Of a stretch of 64,000 bases of DNA, positions 1 to 9,672 are shown piece after piece. This DNA is from Vicia villosa (Eukaryota > Streptophyta > Magnoliopsida > Fabales > Fabaceae). Both the position numbers and the translations under genes were made by a program. Below the pieces are notes generated by a model. It was not told the origin of the DNA. It did no database searches and worked only from the letters and a program-made list of their open reading frames with translations. Position 1 is the stretch's first letter; every line of letters begins with the position of its first letter. The stretch is taken from the NCBI RefSeq assembly GCF_029867415.1, contig NC_081183.1, forward strand, positions 111,823,061-111,887,060, in the 5' to 3' direction.

Positions 1-299
1 TTACATTTTAATATTTCATCAATAATATTTTTAATTGTTATTAATTATTTTATTTGTATTTTGTGTTTAGATATGAATGGTTCTGAGTAGGGGTGGCAAA
101 ATGAATAGATCTGATAGATTATATTGTTAATAGATAGAACAAAACAACTCATTACTCCATTACTAATTCATTAAAACTTTTTAAAAAATATCAAATTCAA
201 TCTATTCATTAAGGATAAAATTCCATCCAATCTATCCATCCATTTAAATATATTCATTTATTTTTTTAGAAAAATACTTTGTATAAATATTTTTTGACG

Positions 300-790
300 T
301 TTTCAGAAATTAACTCGAGATTTCATATTATTTGAAAAAAAATGTTTTTTATTTTTTTTTGAAAAATTTGATATTTTTATTTTAAGAAAAAAGAAAATTT
401 TTCGTATTTTCGAAAAAACTTGATTTTCATAATTTTGAAGAAAAGTGATTTTTTTCGTATTTTCGAAATTTTTTTTTCTTATTTTCGAAAAAAACTCAAT
501 TTTTTAATATTTCCAAAAAAATCAATTATTCATGTTTATGAAGAACTCGATTTTTTTTCTTATTTCCAAAAAAACTTGAATTTTTGTATTTAGAAAAAAC
601 TCGTTCCTTTTGTGTTTATGAAGAACTCGATTTTTTTCGTATTTCCAATAAAAAAATTGACTTTTCGTATTCAGTCAAATTTTATTAATATTTCTAAAAA
701 ACTTGATATTTTGTATTTTTGAAAAATTCATTTTTTTGTATTTTTAAATAAAACGACTTTTTTTTTGTTTTTTTTAAAAACAATTTTTTA
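300..790. repeat. Degenerate tandem array inside the hAT-like element
   Basis: About a dozen diverged units of roughly 30 bases, each built around TTTCGTATTTTCGAAAAA and ACTCGATTTTTT. The unit is partly palindromic (TTTTCGAAAA). Point changes and length differences are frequent, so the array is old or evolves fast. Confidence 0.6.
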
Positions 791-1504
791 ATTTTTAAAA
801 TAAATCTTTTTATAATAAACAAATTTGATTAATTCAAAAAGCAAACGTATACAAGGTGATCTCATGGATCCAACCGTCAATAAAAGACAAAAAAACAGAG
901 AAAAAAACTATCTGCCTAATTCATCATTAGACGACGATATGCTTCCTAGTTTTCATACTATACCACCCCTTATACACTATTTTATCAATTATAGAATACC
1001 CAATTTGAGTAATGTCTATACTATTTTCATAAAATGTATCATTCCTGAAACTCCAGACGCCGTACACAGTTTAAGTGACCGCTAGTTTCATAATCTTTGC
1101 TTTCCAACTCTTACCTTTACACTGTTTCATAATCTATGGAAGTTCTAGATTCAACTCGTTGCTCGTCGAAATTTTGAATCCTTTCCATCACTTGATTCTA
1201 AATATTTTTAAGGGTTGCACCCCTAGTGCAATTTCTTATATCAATTGCCTATTAAAATTTTTTTTTTTTTAATAGTACAACAATCAAAAAAGAGGTGGTC
1301 TCTATTAAACGATTTTAGCTTGCAATGTATAATCTACGGCGGCCTGAGGCGGTGTTAGCTTTGATGCGATTTTTAATGTGATTTACTATCACACCGGAAT
1401 TGCGGCTGATGCGGATGAGGACGCTACCGCAACCGTAATATTGCGGCCGCATAAGATGATGTGGTCTGCAATTTAAAACCATGCTTGTCATAAAAAATAC
1501 AATT

Positions 1505-1570
1505 GTGATTATCATAATATGTATGCACCCATAATGTTATCTTTTTTGACATAATATGTATGCACCCATT
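1505..1570. repeat. Short direct repeat within the hAT-like element
   Basis: The string CATAATATGTATGCACCCAT occurs twice, about 39 bases apart, near 1514 and 1551. The GC-richer stretch before it (1330-1460) holds several gcggccgc/ccgcaac blocks and reads as foreign to the rest of the element. It may be a small nested insertion or a filler duplication. Confidence 0.45.
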
Positions 1571-1983
1571 TGACTCAGAGGTTGTCCGCTTTATTGCAAA
1601 GGTTCCACAATAATTTTAACATAGTCACCCTGTTCCAGATTTCTAGATTTCCAGATTTATGATATTAAGACAACCCTGTGTTTTGGATTTCCACAAACAT
1701 TCTTTTTGTTTTTTTAAAAAGTCATTTTGTTTTTTAAAAATAAATTTAATAGATTTAAAGTATATGGTAAAAATAATCTTTTAGATTATTAAAATATGTT
1801 GAATTAATTTAGTCCAATCCATTCGATCACTTACTTTTTATGTGGTGGATGAATTTGATGGATTTTTTAATGAATGATCTGTGTGGATTTTATCTTAGTA
1901 AATATAGTTGCCACCCTAGTTCTGATCCTAAACTGCACCTTCCTAATTCATGTTTCAATTTTTTATTTATATTGAATTGGTAG

Positions 1984-2963
1984 AAAGCGGAAGTATATCT
2001 AAAGAATTTTCATGGTGAAAATTATTATGGAGTAAGTGGAACTACTAGCGTTTATAAACCAGAATGTACTATTGAACAAGCTAGCGCATCTAATGCATAT
2101 GTCCGAAATGGAGAGGGAGGCGCTATTAATGAAATTAGTGTTGGATGGCATGTGAGTTAATATTTATTATCTTATAACAGTAAATTTATCCTTCTAATCA
2201 ATTTTATTTTGGCTTAAAGAAGACTACTAATTTATCATACAAATTTTTGTTAGGTATTTCCCCATATATATGGTAATGATCGCACATATGCTTATGCAAC
2301 ATGGACCGTAAGTGATAACTTGTTTATTTTATTCTCAATAGAATAAAGATTAAACAAAAATATATACATATGGACAACACACTACACCGCTAATTATGTG
2401 ACAGTTTGATAATTATTTTAATTCTTTCATTTCTATAATCATGACAGTCTGATAATTATGTAAAGACGGGATGCTACAATGTACAGTGTCAAGGTTTTGT
2501 CCAAATCCACAGTCAATATCACATTGGTGCAGCTATGCAAAATACATCTGTTTATGGTGGAGACACTTTTACAATGTCAATTAATATTTATCAAGACGCC
2601 AAATCTAAAAATTGGTGGATATCCATTTTCGGTAACACAATTGGATATTATCCACAAGAATTATTCAACAACTTAAAAGAAGCTGTTCAAGTGGGATGGG
2701 GTGGAGCGACAATAGCTATCGGTGCTCCTAGCCCTAAAATGGGATCCGGATACTTTCCTGATGGGAACTTTAAACATGCATGTTATTTTCAAAATATTGG
2801 ATATAAAAATGCAACTAATTCTCAGTATTATGGACCTGATTATTCTGCAGCAAAAGTTTTCCATGATGTCCCTGAATGCTTTGGCGTTGACTACTATGGT
2901 AGACATGAAAGCCCATTTGGATATTGTCTTCAATTTGGAGGACCGGGTGGCAAATGTGATTAA
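1984..2963 (+). CDS. Neprosin-domain (glutamic peptidase-like) protein, 3' exons only
   Basis: Three exons join in phase 0: 1984-2151, 2254-2307 and 2448-2963, with GT-AG borders at each intron. They give about 245 residues ending in a stop at 2961-2963. Features typical of the plant neprosin (DUF239) family are visible: NYYGVSG followed by a SVYKPE segment, EISVGWHV, a YATWT segment, TGCYNVQCQGFVQ, and the C-terminal FGGPGGKCD. Neprosins are secreted prolyl endopeptidases of the glutamic class, and many land-plant paralogues have no known substrate. The N-terminal half (signal peptide and activation domain) is not in view; the acceptor AG at 1982-1983 shows that coding sequence lies further upstream. 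The visible exons carry no stops or frameshifts, so this may be a working gene whose 5' part is outside the window, or a truncated copy. Confidence 0.85.
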
Positions 2964-3343
2964 TAATCTATATTTTAAATAAATTAAAAGTGTAATATAT
3001 ATCATCATAAATTAAAAGTTGATCATAGAAACATTATCAATAATAACCTCTTCTAATTATCCATGCACTTAATTTTACAAGTTTTTTTTCTCCAAAATTT
3101 AGAGTTACATACATTCAATAACATTAAAACTAATTGATGATTTAAAAAGAAATTTGTATAAAATGTGTATTCCATGTGGGTAACTAATTTCTTGAGCCGG
3201 GTTAGAATCCAAAATTCTAGTTAAGAAGGAAGATAATCTTAGAATCTCATCTAAGTACGGTTGAAAATGATTTAAAAATCTTTCATACAAATTTTTATTT
3301 AAATTTTAAAATTTGTATATAATATATTCACGTATAAACGGTT
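2964..3343. other. Downstream flank of the neprosin gene, nothing recognised
   Basis: AT-rich sequence with no supported gene. It probably holds the 3' UTR and polyadenylation site of the neprosin gene, but I could not single out a convincing signal. Confidence 0.5.
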
Positions 3344-3434
3344 CTAGAAGGGAAAATTTGAGATCAAAGCCATTGATTGACTTGACTCATATTTCAGGAA
3401 AAGTCGCCACCCGCGTTTTATTATTTCCAAAGGA
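3344..3434. repeat. Fragment of an Ogre-like LTR end
   Basis: About 90 bases that match 3936-4020 with many substitutions. Shared blocks include GAGATC-AAGCCATT, TTGACT, GTCGCCACC and TTTCCAAAGGAAA. The same GTCGCCACC plus TTTTATT-TCCAAA core is found near the ends of the three large LTRs at 12148, 20966 and 29780, so it is a conserved block of this LTR lineage. Confidence 0.55.
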
Positions 3435-3439
3435 AATAA

Positions 3440-3690
3440 CACTAGTGCAAAATGAACAATATAATTTTAAAATTTACACCTGATATACTAAAAACATGTG
3501 TAAATAAGAAACACGGTGACAATTTTGTAAATAAAATATCATTTTTAGTATTATCACGTGACAATTACACCCATTTTTTTTAAACGAGTGTAAATTAAAA
3601 ATGTTATTATATTCAAGTCTATATTACTCCCGATAAATTAAAAACGGGTGTAAATTTAAATGACTAAAAAAATTATTTAATTTTATAAAC
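3440..3690. mobile_element. CACTA-type transposon terminus (one end only)
   Basis: Begins CACTAGTGCAAAA, a terminus common to plant CACTA elements. Behind it lie several short subterminal repeats related to ACGGGTGTAAATT and its complement, at about 3475-3500, 3565-3600 and 3635-3660. No matching TAGTG end was found nearby, so this is a fragment or a heavily deleted copy. Confidence 0.5.
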
Positions 3691-3928
3691 CAAAATATTA
3701 ATGTTAGTAACTAATTATGTGAATATTGAGTAAATGGATTAATCTAAATCGATTAACAAACCACACAAACTTTGTATTCTCTACCATCAAAACACCCTTT
3801 CTCTCCCAAATCCAAAAATATTGCAGGTAGAATTTTAATCTTCTCAAATCTTCCATTCTTTTCTTAAACGTTGAAACCCTAATCTTCTCTAAAAAAAGTT
3901 GTAATCTAGGTACATCTTGCGGCCAAAC
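3691..3928. other. Intergenic spacer, nothing recognised
   Basis: AT-rich sequence with a short pyrimidine-rich stretch (3780-3890) resembling plant 5' UTR sequence, but no reading frame or known element could be assigned. Confidence 0.4.
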
Positions 3929-6525
3929 TGTAGCGGGGAAAATCTGAGATCGAAGCCATTAGATTGACTCGACTCAATATTTCGTTTGAAATCGCCACCG
4001 CGCTTTATTGTTTCCAAAGGAAAAGGGAAAAGAACGTAAAACCCAAAGTTTAAAACAAGAAAGAGATCCCAAGTACGGGTGTTGATTATACAAGGGGAAG
4101 ATTTTAAGCACCCCTCATATATGTGGTATTCCACAGGAACCTTTTTAAAAATCTGTGTCGTGTGTGCTAAAAAAAGGGTTTGTTTTATTTTTAAAATAAG
4201 CTCGGCAAAGCATTAAGCTTTGTGCCTACATACCTCCTCGGTGCAATGGAGAAGTCAGAGCTAATGTAGTTCCACTTAAAGAGAAACGGTTTTTAAAAAG
4301 GAATAAACACTTTATCGTCGTCGAAGAGAAATACTCAGTCATTGACCTTGAGCATGAGAACAAATGAGTTCTTTGCATCGCAAATGAAAGAAGGGCTCCA
4401 ACTCGGATAAAATCAACGCGTATGCCACTAGCTCTCTCACGCGGAAAAGACCTCATTATATCAATCAATTTCAAAATCGTGGGGTATCGCAACTCACTAC
4501 AACAATTAATCGTGTCTAAACTTTTTGAAGAAAAATCACTAAGGGCAAAAGATATTTTTTAAATAAAGGTTTTAAAAGAGGTTTTACAAACATAAAAATA
4601 TTTTGGAAAAAGGGAGAAGATTTTGAAAATCTAAGAAGGGGAGAGATGAAGAGGCTAACCTAGTGCATAAAATAAAAGCAAATAAAAGAAACGGTCTAAC
4701 CGAAGAAGAAGCCAACACTTGACATTATGAGTCAAGATAGATTTCCCATCCTTTGGAATATCAATACTAAACCAACACATTATCACTTGGGGATCCAGAT
4801 GAACTTATCATTTTTAGCACCACTTTGCATTAAGCACATTAAAATTCTGACGAAAATCGGGCAGAGTAACGGTTGTTTCGGGTAAAATCCTTATATCAAT
4901 GCCTTGGAATTAACCATCAAGGACTTTCAAGGAAATACCTGCATACACAAATAGACAACAATCCAATTCCAGACAGACATAATAACAACAGAGTGACAAT
5001 ATCATAACAGGGTCCAGAGGTACTAAGTCCATAAGTCCACTTCTCCAAAATGCTCGGGATAGTAACCAATAGTCCAAAAGAGAGCCTTATGTGTTTTTTA
5101 GTTGTTTATTAGTGTTTTAGCATAAAAATAAAGTATGGTCCAAGTGGACAAAAAGAAAATAGCAGAAACATAAACAGTACGTCCAAATGGACAAAGAGAA
5201 AATAGCAGAAACATAAAGATACGTCCAAATGGAAAAAGAGAAAATAGCGGAAACATAAATATGATGAAATCATAAAATAAAGCAATAAAGCGAGAAATAT
5301 AAAGAGCAATATAATAAAATGCGGAAATTAAAGTCAATTGTTAGATGTTAAAGATAACCATCTTGAAACTTGTCAAGTATGTTATCAAAGTTAGTAATAA
5401 AGATCGATAGTGAGTGAAGGATGTTCTCGGATTTAAATTCAATGGACACATATCAGAAGCTTGATAAAATCATAGCGACTACACGATAAACCTCCATAAG
5501 TCTTAAATCTACCGCATACAATTCTCTTCCATATTTGATCTTTTTAATTCGGGACACGAAATATTGCGCTATGTTAAGCAGATCGCCAAGTGATTTATGT
5601 AGAAATCACCCTACAACGAGGCCGGTCAAAACTTTGTGTGCTAATGCATGCGAGAGAAGCGATATATAGATCACTCTCTGAAAGAAATACCGCACGAAAA
5701 GAAAATAGGTAGCGATCTAGTCTTTACCAAGAATCCATAAGAATTCTCAAGGTATTAAGACTTTCATCGATCAAAAGAAAAAAAGGAGAAAAAGAATAAA
5801 ATGCATAAAATAAATCAACTCACACTATCATTAATATCATTCATCTAATATTATGGATTTGGTCATTTCAAACCTATCAACATCCTAGATCCAATGATAT
5901 TAATGAAGTAGAGGAAGAAGGAAGCCAAAACAAGCATAAAAAAAGCAAAAAAAACACATTTTGTCCCAGTGGAAATCGATTTACCTCTGGGGGAATTCAA
6001 TTTCCTGAGTGCAGATTTTCAAATCTGGCGCAAAAAACAGAGTGGAAATCAATTTCCCTCTAGAGGAAATCGATTTCCTGCGCACAGTTTTCAAAAAAAC
6101 AGCATTATGAAGCATAAAACTTGATTTACACAAACATACAAACACCTTATGATGACATATCAATTGGAGCGCGGAATTTCCATCAATTCACCATCAAATA
6201 GGACCAATGTAGCATCAAAGATGCATCAAACACAAGCACAAAAGAATCACATTATGATAGATGAAAAAGGATGAAGAAAATTACCAAATCTTGAACAAAA
6301 CTTAGATCTACTTCAAGAATCACCAACACAAATCTTGATCTCTCAACAATTGAAGGAAAAAAGTGAAATGGATGGTGGTTTAACTCAAAGTTCGTGAGGT
6401 TCAAGATGTGACTCACAAACTTTATGAAAGAAAAAAGAGCTTTGGTGAATTTGGTAGGGATGAAGAGAGAAATTGCAAGGGTTTTGTTGGCTTTCCAAGC
6501 TTGTGAGATGAGGGAGGCAAGGCCT

Positions 6526-6535
6526 CTATTTATAG
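6526..6535 (-). promoter_or_regulatory. Putative LTR TATA box (minus strand)
   Basis: CTATAAATAG read on the minus strand, followed by GAGGCCTTGCC. It lies in the Ogre-like LTR and points toward its 3' end, the layout expected for an LTR promoter. Activity cannot be judged from sequence. Confidence 0.45.
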
Positions 6536-6671
6536 AATTGGAGCAAGAGTAGTGGCAATTTGGTCTTTTTGAATTTGGTTATTAACTTGTGCTTAATTGG
6601 TGTTTAAATGGTAAAATGAAGTTAAAATGAGATTAATGAATGTAATTAATTTTGGTGAGGTGGAAAATTGG

Positions 6672-6846
6672 TAAAATGACAAAAATGATTAGAGAAAATA
6701 GGTGCCAAAATGATGTTATGCTTCCCTCCTTATTTTTTTTGAATTTCGCCCCAACGTAATCGATTTCCTCTATGGAATATTCGTGACCCAAAATGACAAA
6801 AATGATTAGAGAAAATAGGTGCCAAAATGATGTCATGCTTCCCTCC
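6672..6846. repeat. Tandem duplication of a 57 bp segment
   Basis: The segment from AAATGACAAAAATGATTAG to CTTCCCTCC occurs at about 6672-6728 and again at 6790-6846 with one visible base difference. The 60 bp spacer holds another AATCGATTTCCTC motif. The near identity implies a recent duplication at the edge of the LTR. Confidence 0.7.
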
Positions 6847-6884
6847 TGCCACGCCCAAGAAACCGAGGTTATATGCAAAATAAC

Positions 6885-7215
6885 TGTGGCGTAACGCTGA
6901 GGGCCACGGTTTGGACACGAAAATCCAACTGTGGGATATGCGGCAATGGCCTAAAGTAGAGTCCACGGTTTTTTGGTATATACCACGTTTTTTTTTTACA
7001 ACCGTGGCTTTTATAGGCCACGGTTTAGGTAGTTTGATTGAGGCCGCGATTTATATTTGCCATGATTACAGAACTGTGGCAATATGGTAAAGCTACGGTT
7101 TCAATTTAACGTTTAACATACAGTTTTGATTAAAGATATAACCACGGTTTGGTTATGACCATAGATTTTAAACCGCGATTATATGTTATGCATTCTAAAC
7201 CAATAGTCTTGCCAC
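6885..7215. repeat. Subterminal array of CCACGGTTT motifs (left flank of CACTA-like element)
   Basis: About ten copies, in both orientations, of a short motif related to GCCACGGTTT / AACCGTGGC within about 330 bases. Dense, mutually inverted short repeats are typical of the subterminal regions of CACTA transposons, where transposase binds. A related set lies at 47275-47385 on the far side of the gene-fragment region. No CACTA terminus was found at the outer edge, so the superfamily is inferred. Confidence 0.5.
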
Positions 7216-7247
7216 GGTTTATTTATGTATCATTACATAAATATGTC

Positions 7248-7250
<3 letters not shown>

Positions 7251-7287
<37 letters not shown>
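7251..7287. repeat. (TA)n microsatellite at the left edge of the SIRE element
   Basis: About 18 uninterrupted TA units. The tract resumes at 37666 on the other side of the Copia element, so it was the insertion target. Confidence 0.9.
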
Positions 7288-7291
<4 letters not shown>

Positions 7292-8501
7292 GGATAGAAA
7301 AACACTTAGAAAGGGGGGGTTTGAATATGTGTAGTCTAAAAACTAGAACGATAAAAACAAATTGCACAGTTATTTTTATCCTGGTTCGTTGTTAACTAAA
7401 CTACTCCAGTCCACCCCCACGGAGTGATTTACCTCACCTGAGGATTTAATCCACTAATCGTAACAGATTACAATGGTTTTCCACTTAGCCCATGACTAAG
7501 TCTTCTAGAGTATCCTGATCACAACCTGATCACTCTAGGAACAAATGCTTAGACACAAGCTAAGACTTTCTTAGAGTATCCTGACCACCACGTGATCACT
7601 CTAATTACAACTGCTTAGACACAAGCTAAGACTTCCAAGAGTATCCTGATCAACACTTGATCACTCTAGTTACTTACAAATTAATGTAATCAATTCTAAG
7701 AGTATTACAAATGCTTCTGAAAAGCTATAATCACAACAGTGATATTTCTCTTAATGTTTAAGCTTAATCTCACTAATATATTACAACAGCAATGTAGTGA
7801 GCTTTGATGAAGATGAAGTTTCTGAACTTTGAGTTGAACAGCGTTTCAGCAAGTTTTTCAGAATAAGTTCTTTCAAAATTGCTAACCTTGCTTCTCATCA
7901 GAACTTCATATTTATAGGCGTTTGAGAAGATGACCGTTGGGAGCATTTAATGCTTTGCGTGTTCCGTACAGCATAGCATTTAATGTTTCACGCTTTTGTC
8001 AACTACCTCGAGCCTTGTTCACGCTATGTCTACTGACGTTGCCTTTAATAGCTTCCAACGTTCCTTTTGTCAGTCAGCGTAGCCTGCCACCTGTACTTTC
8101 TTCTGATCTGATGTTTGTGTATACAACATTTGAATATCATCAGAGTCGAACAGCTTGGTGCATAGCATCTTCTTGTCTTCTGACCTTGAAGTGCTTCTGA
8201 GTGTGACACCATGAGAACTTCAGTGCTTCTGCTTCTGAACTCAAGTTCTTCTGATACTTCCATAGACCCATGTTCTGATTCTGCCTTTACCATCTTCTGA
8301 TGTCTTGCCAGACCATGTTCTGATGTTGCATGCTGAACCTTCTGAGACAAAGCTTCTGAGCGCTGATTTGTGCATACTCTTTATATATTTCCTGAAAAGG
8401 AAATTGCAATGTATTAGAGTACCACATTATCTCACACAAAATTCATATCCTTGTTATCATCAAAACTAAGAATATTGATCAGAACAAATCTTGTTCTAAC
8501 A
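7288..8501 (-). repeat. 3' LTR of the SIRE-type element
   Basis: Read on the minus strand it starts TGTTAGAACAAG and ends CTATCCTTCA. It is nearly identical to 36452-37665 with scattered substitutions, for example ccatga/ccacga and aacattt/aacgttt. A minus-strand TATAAATA lies at 7909-7916. The AGAGTATCCTGATCAC motif is repeated three times near 7510-7665. Confidence 0.9.
7909..7916 (-). promoter_or_regulatory. Putative TATA box of the left SIRE LTR
   Basis: TATAAATA on the minus strand (CGCCTATAAATATGAAG context), kept in both LTR copies (7909-7916 and 37073-37080). In this copy it would start transcription out of the element toward the CCACGGTTT array. Confidence 0.45.
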
Positions 8502-8520
8502 ATCTCCCCCTTTTTGATGA
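8502..8520 (-). other. Polypurine tract of the SIRE element
   Basis: The minus strand reads ATCAAAAAGGGGGAGAT directly before the LTR, the expected plus-strand primer. A second, similar tract (GACAAAAAGGGGGAGA) lies near 9473-9492, and three CTCCCCCTGA blocks lie at 8612-8670, so purine tracts are present in several copies. Confidence 0.8.
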
Positions 8521-8739
8521 TGACAAAAACATATATAAATGATATGAATTTGCGATCAGAAAGAGCAGACGGCTAAAGACAATTACACAGCTATAACATA
8601 AGCATGTGAATATGTCTCCCCCTGAGATTAACAATCTCCCCCTGAGATGAATAATCTCCCCCTGAAATTAATACTAGAAGAATTTTAATAATAAAAGACT
8701 TCCCTGAGTATTTCAGTAGAGACGTTCACAGTGCTTGAT

Positions 8740-9012
8740 CTACAGAACATTCACGACTTCTGATTTCTGCTACCATAGGACAGCTTCAAAACATTGAATT
8801 TCATTAGATCCACAGAACATTCACAGCTTCTGACTTCTGCTTCCATCGGACAGCTTCAGAACTTGAATTTCTTTGATCTTCAGAACATTCCCAGCTTCTG
8901 ACTTCTGCTTCCATCGGACAGCTTCAGAACTTGAATTTCTTTAGATCTTCAAAACATTCACAGCTTCTGATTCTTGCTTCCATTGGGACAGCTTCAGAGC
9001 TTGAATTTCTTC
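8740..9012. repeat. Four tandem ~68 bp repeats between env-like ORF and 3' LTR
   Basis: Four units, each containing CAGAACATTCACAGCTTCTGA, then a TGCTTCCAT-GGACAGCTTC block and GAATTTCTT. Units two and three are nearly identical. The next 200 bases carry shorter repeats around CAGAACATATAGTATG. Tandem arrays near the 3' LTR are common in large plant retroelements. Confidence 0.75.
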
Positions 9013-9672
9013 TTACATCACTTCATGCTAGATTGTATCAGAACATTGTTGAATGTACCAGAGCATCATCAGAGCATCTTTACATCCTGAAATGTTACAG
9101 AACAAAACTAAACGAAAAAAGTCAGCATGAATGAGTCAGAACATATAGTATGTTTCATAACACATATTATGTATCAGAGCCATATGGTATGTGTCAGAAC
9201 ACATAGACAAAATGTTTCAGAGCATATTCTATCATTAGAATATCTGAACATTCTTCCTTCTTGCTTCTGATTCTGAAGCTTCATAGCACTCAGCTTGCTT
9301 TAAGAATCCAAGAGCTTGATTCTTTATAGAATTACTTTTCCTCATCTTGTTGCTTCTTATGTTGATCTTTTAAAAGAATCTTCAGTTCCTGCAACAACAC
9401 ATCTTAAAGCATAGAACTTTGCAAGTTCTGTTAGTAAAGCAACTGATCAAATCAAATCATTTATCACATATTTCTCCCCCTTTTTGTCATAACATCAAAA
9501 ACATAAAAGAATCAGATGAAAAACAAAAAGAAACACATGGAAGAAAAAGATAATTTTCATTGAAGCTCAAAAAGACAGAAGTACAGAAGTACAAGGAGAT
9601 AAGCAAGAAAAGGATGCACAAAAACAGATGCAGCAAAGCAGAAAACGAGAAACAAAACAACTAAGACTCAAT

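Larger units (their letters stand above)
88..1918. mobile_element. hAT-like non-autonomous DNA transposon, 1.83 kb
   Basis: The left end reads TAGGGGTGGCAA and the right end is its inverted complement with one base missing (TTGCCACCCTA), a form typical of plant hAT termini. The flanks are gttctgag (80-87) and gttctgat (1919-1926), an 8 bp target duplication with one mismatch, which fits the hAT superfamily. Sequence just inside both ends is again loosely inverted (clusters of GATGGATT and ATTCATTAA). No transposase reading frame is visible, so the copy would depend on an enzyme supplied elsewhere. The interior holds AT-rich tandem repeats and a GC-richer patch near 1330-1460. It lies 65 bases upstream of the first visible neprosin exon, probably in an intron. 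Confidence 0.72.
3929..6870 (-). mobile_element. Ogre-like LTR, solo or truncated
   Basis: The 3' LTR end on the minus strand appears to be ...CGCTACA at 3929. The neighbouring block (GAGATCGAAGCCATT, TCGCCACCGCGCTTTATT, TTTCCAAAGG) matches the conserved end of this LTR lineage. The body holds typical LTR matter: simple repeats around TACGTCCAAATGG (5150-5235), a repeated AATCGATTTCC motif (5965-6080) and a minus-strand TATA region near 6530. The other end is unclear because sequence beyond about 6870 belongs to the CCACGGTTT array. The segment 5075-6275 recurs at 47385-48603. No protein-coding region of a retroelement adjoins it. Confidence 0.55.

Noticed and set aside
4494..4510. CACTACAACAA as a CACTA transposon terminus
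   Set aside because: No subterminal repeats or partner end around it; it lies within LTR sequence.
7937..8350. Frames in the SIRE LTR (also at 37101-37603)
   Set aside because: LTR sequence without any protein family; frames arise from GATTCTGA-type repeats.
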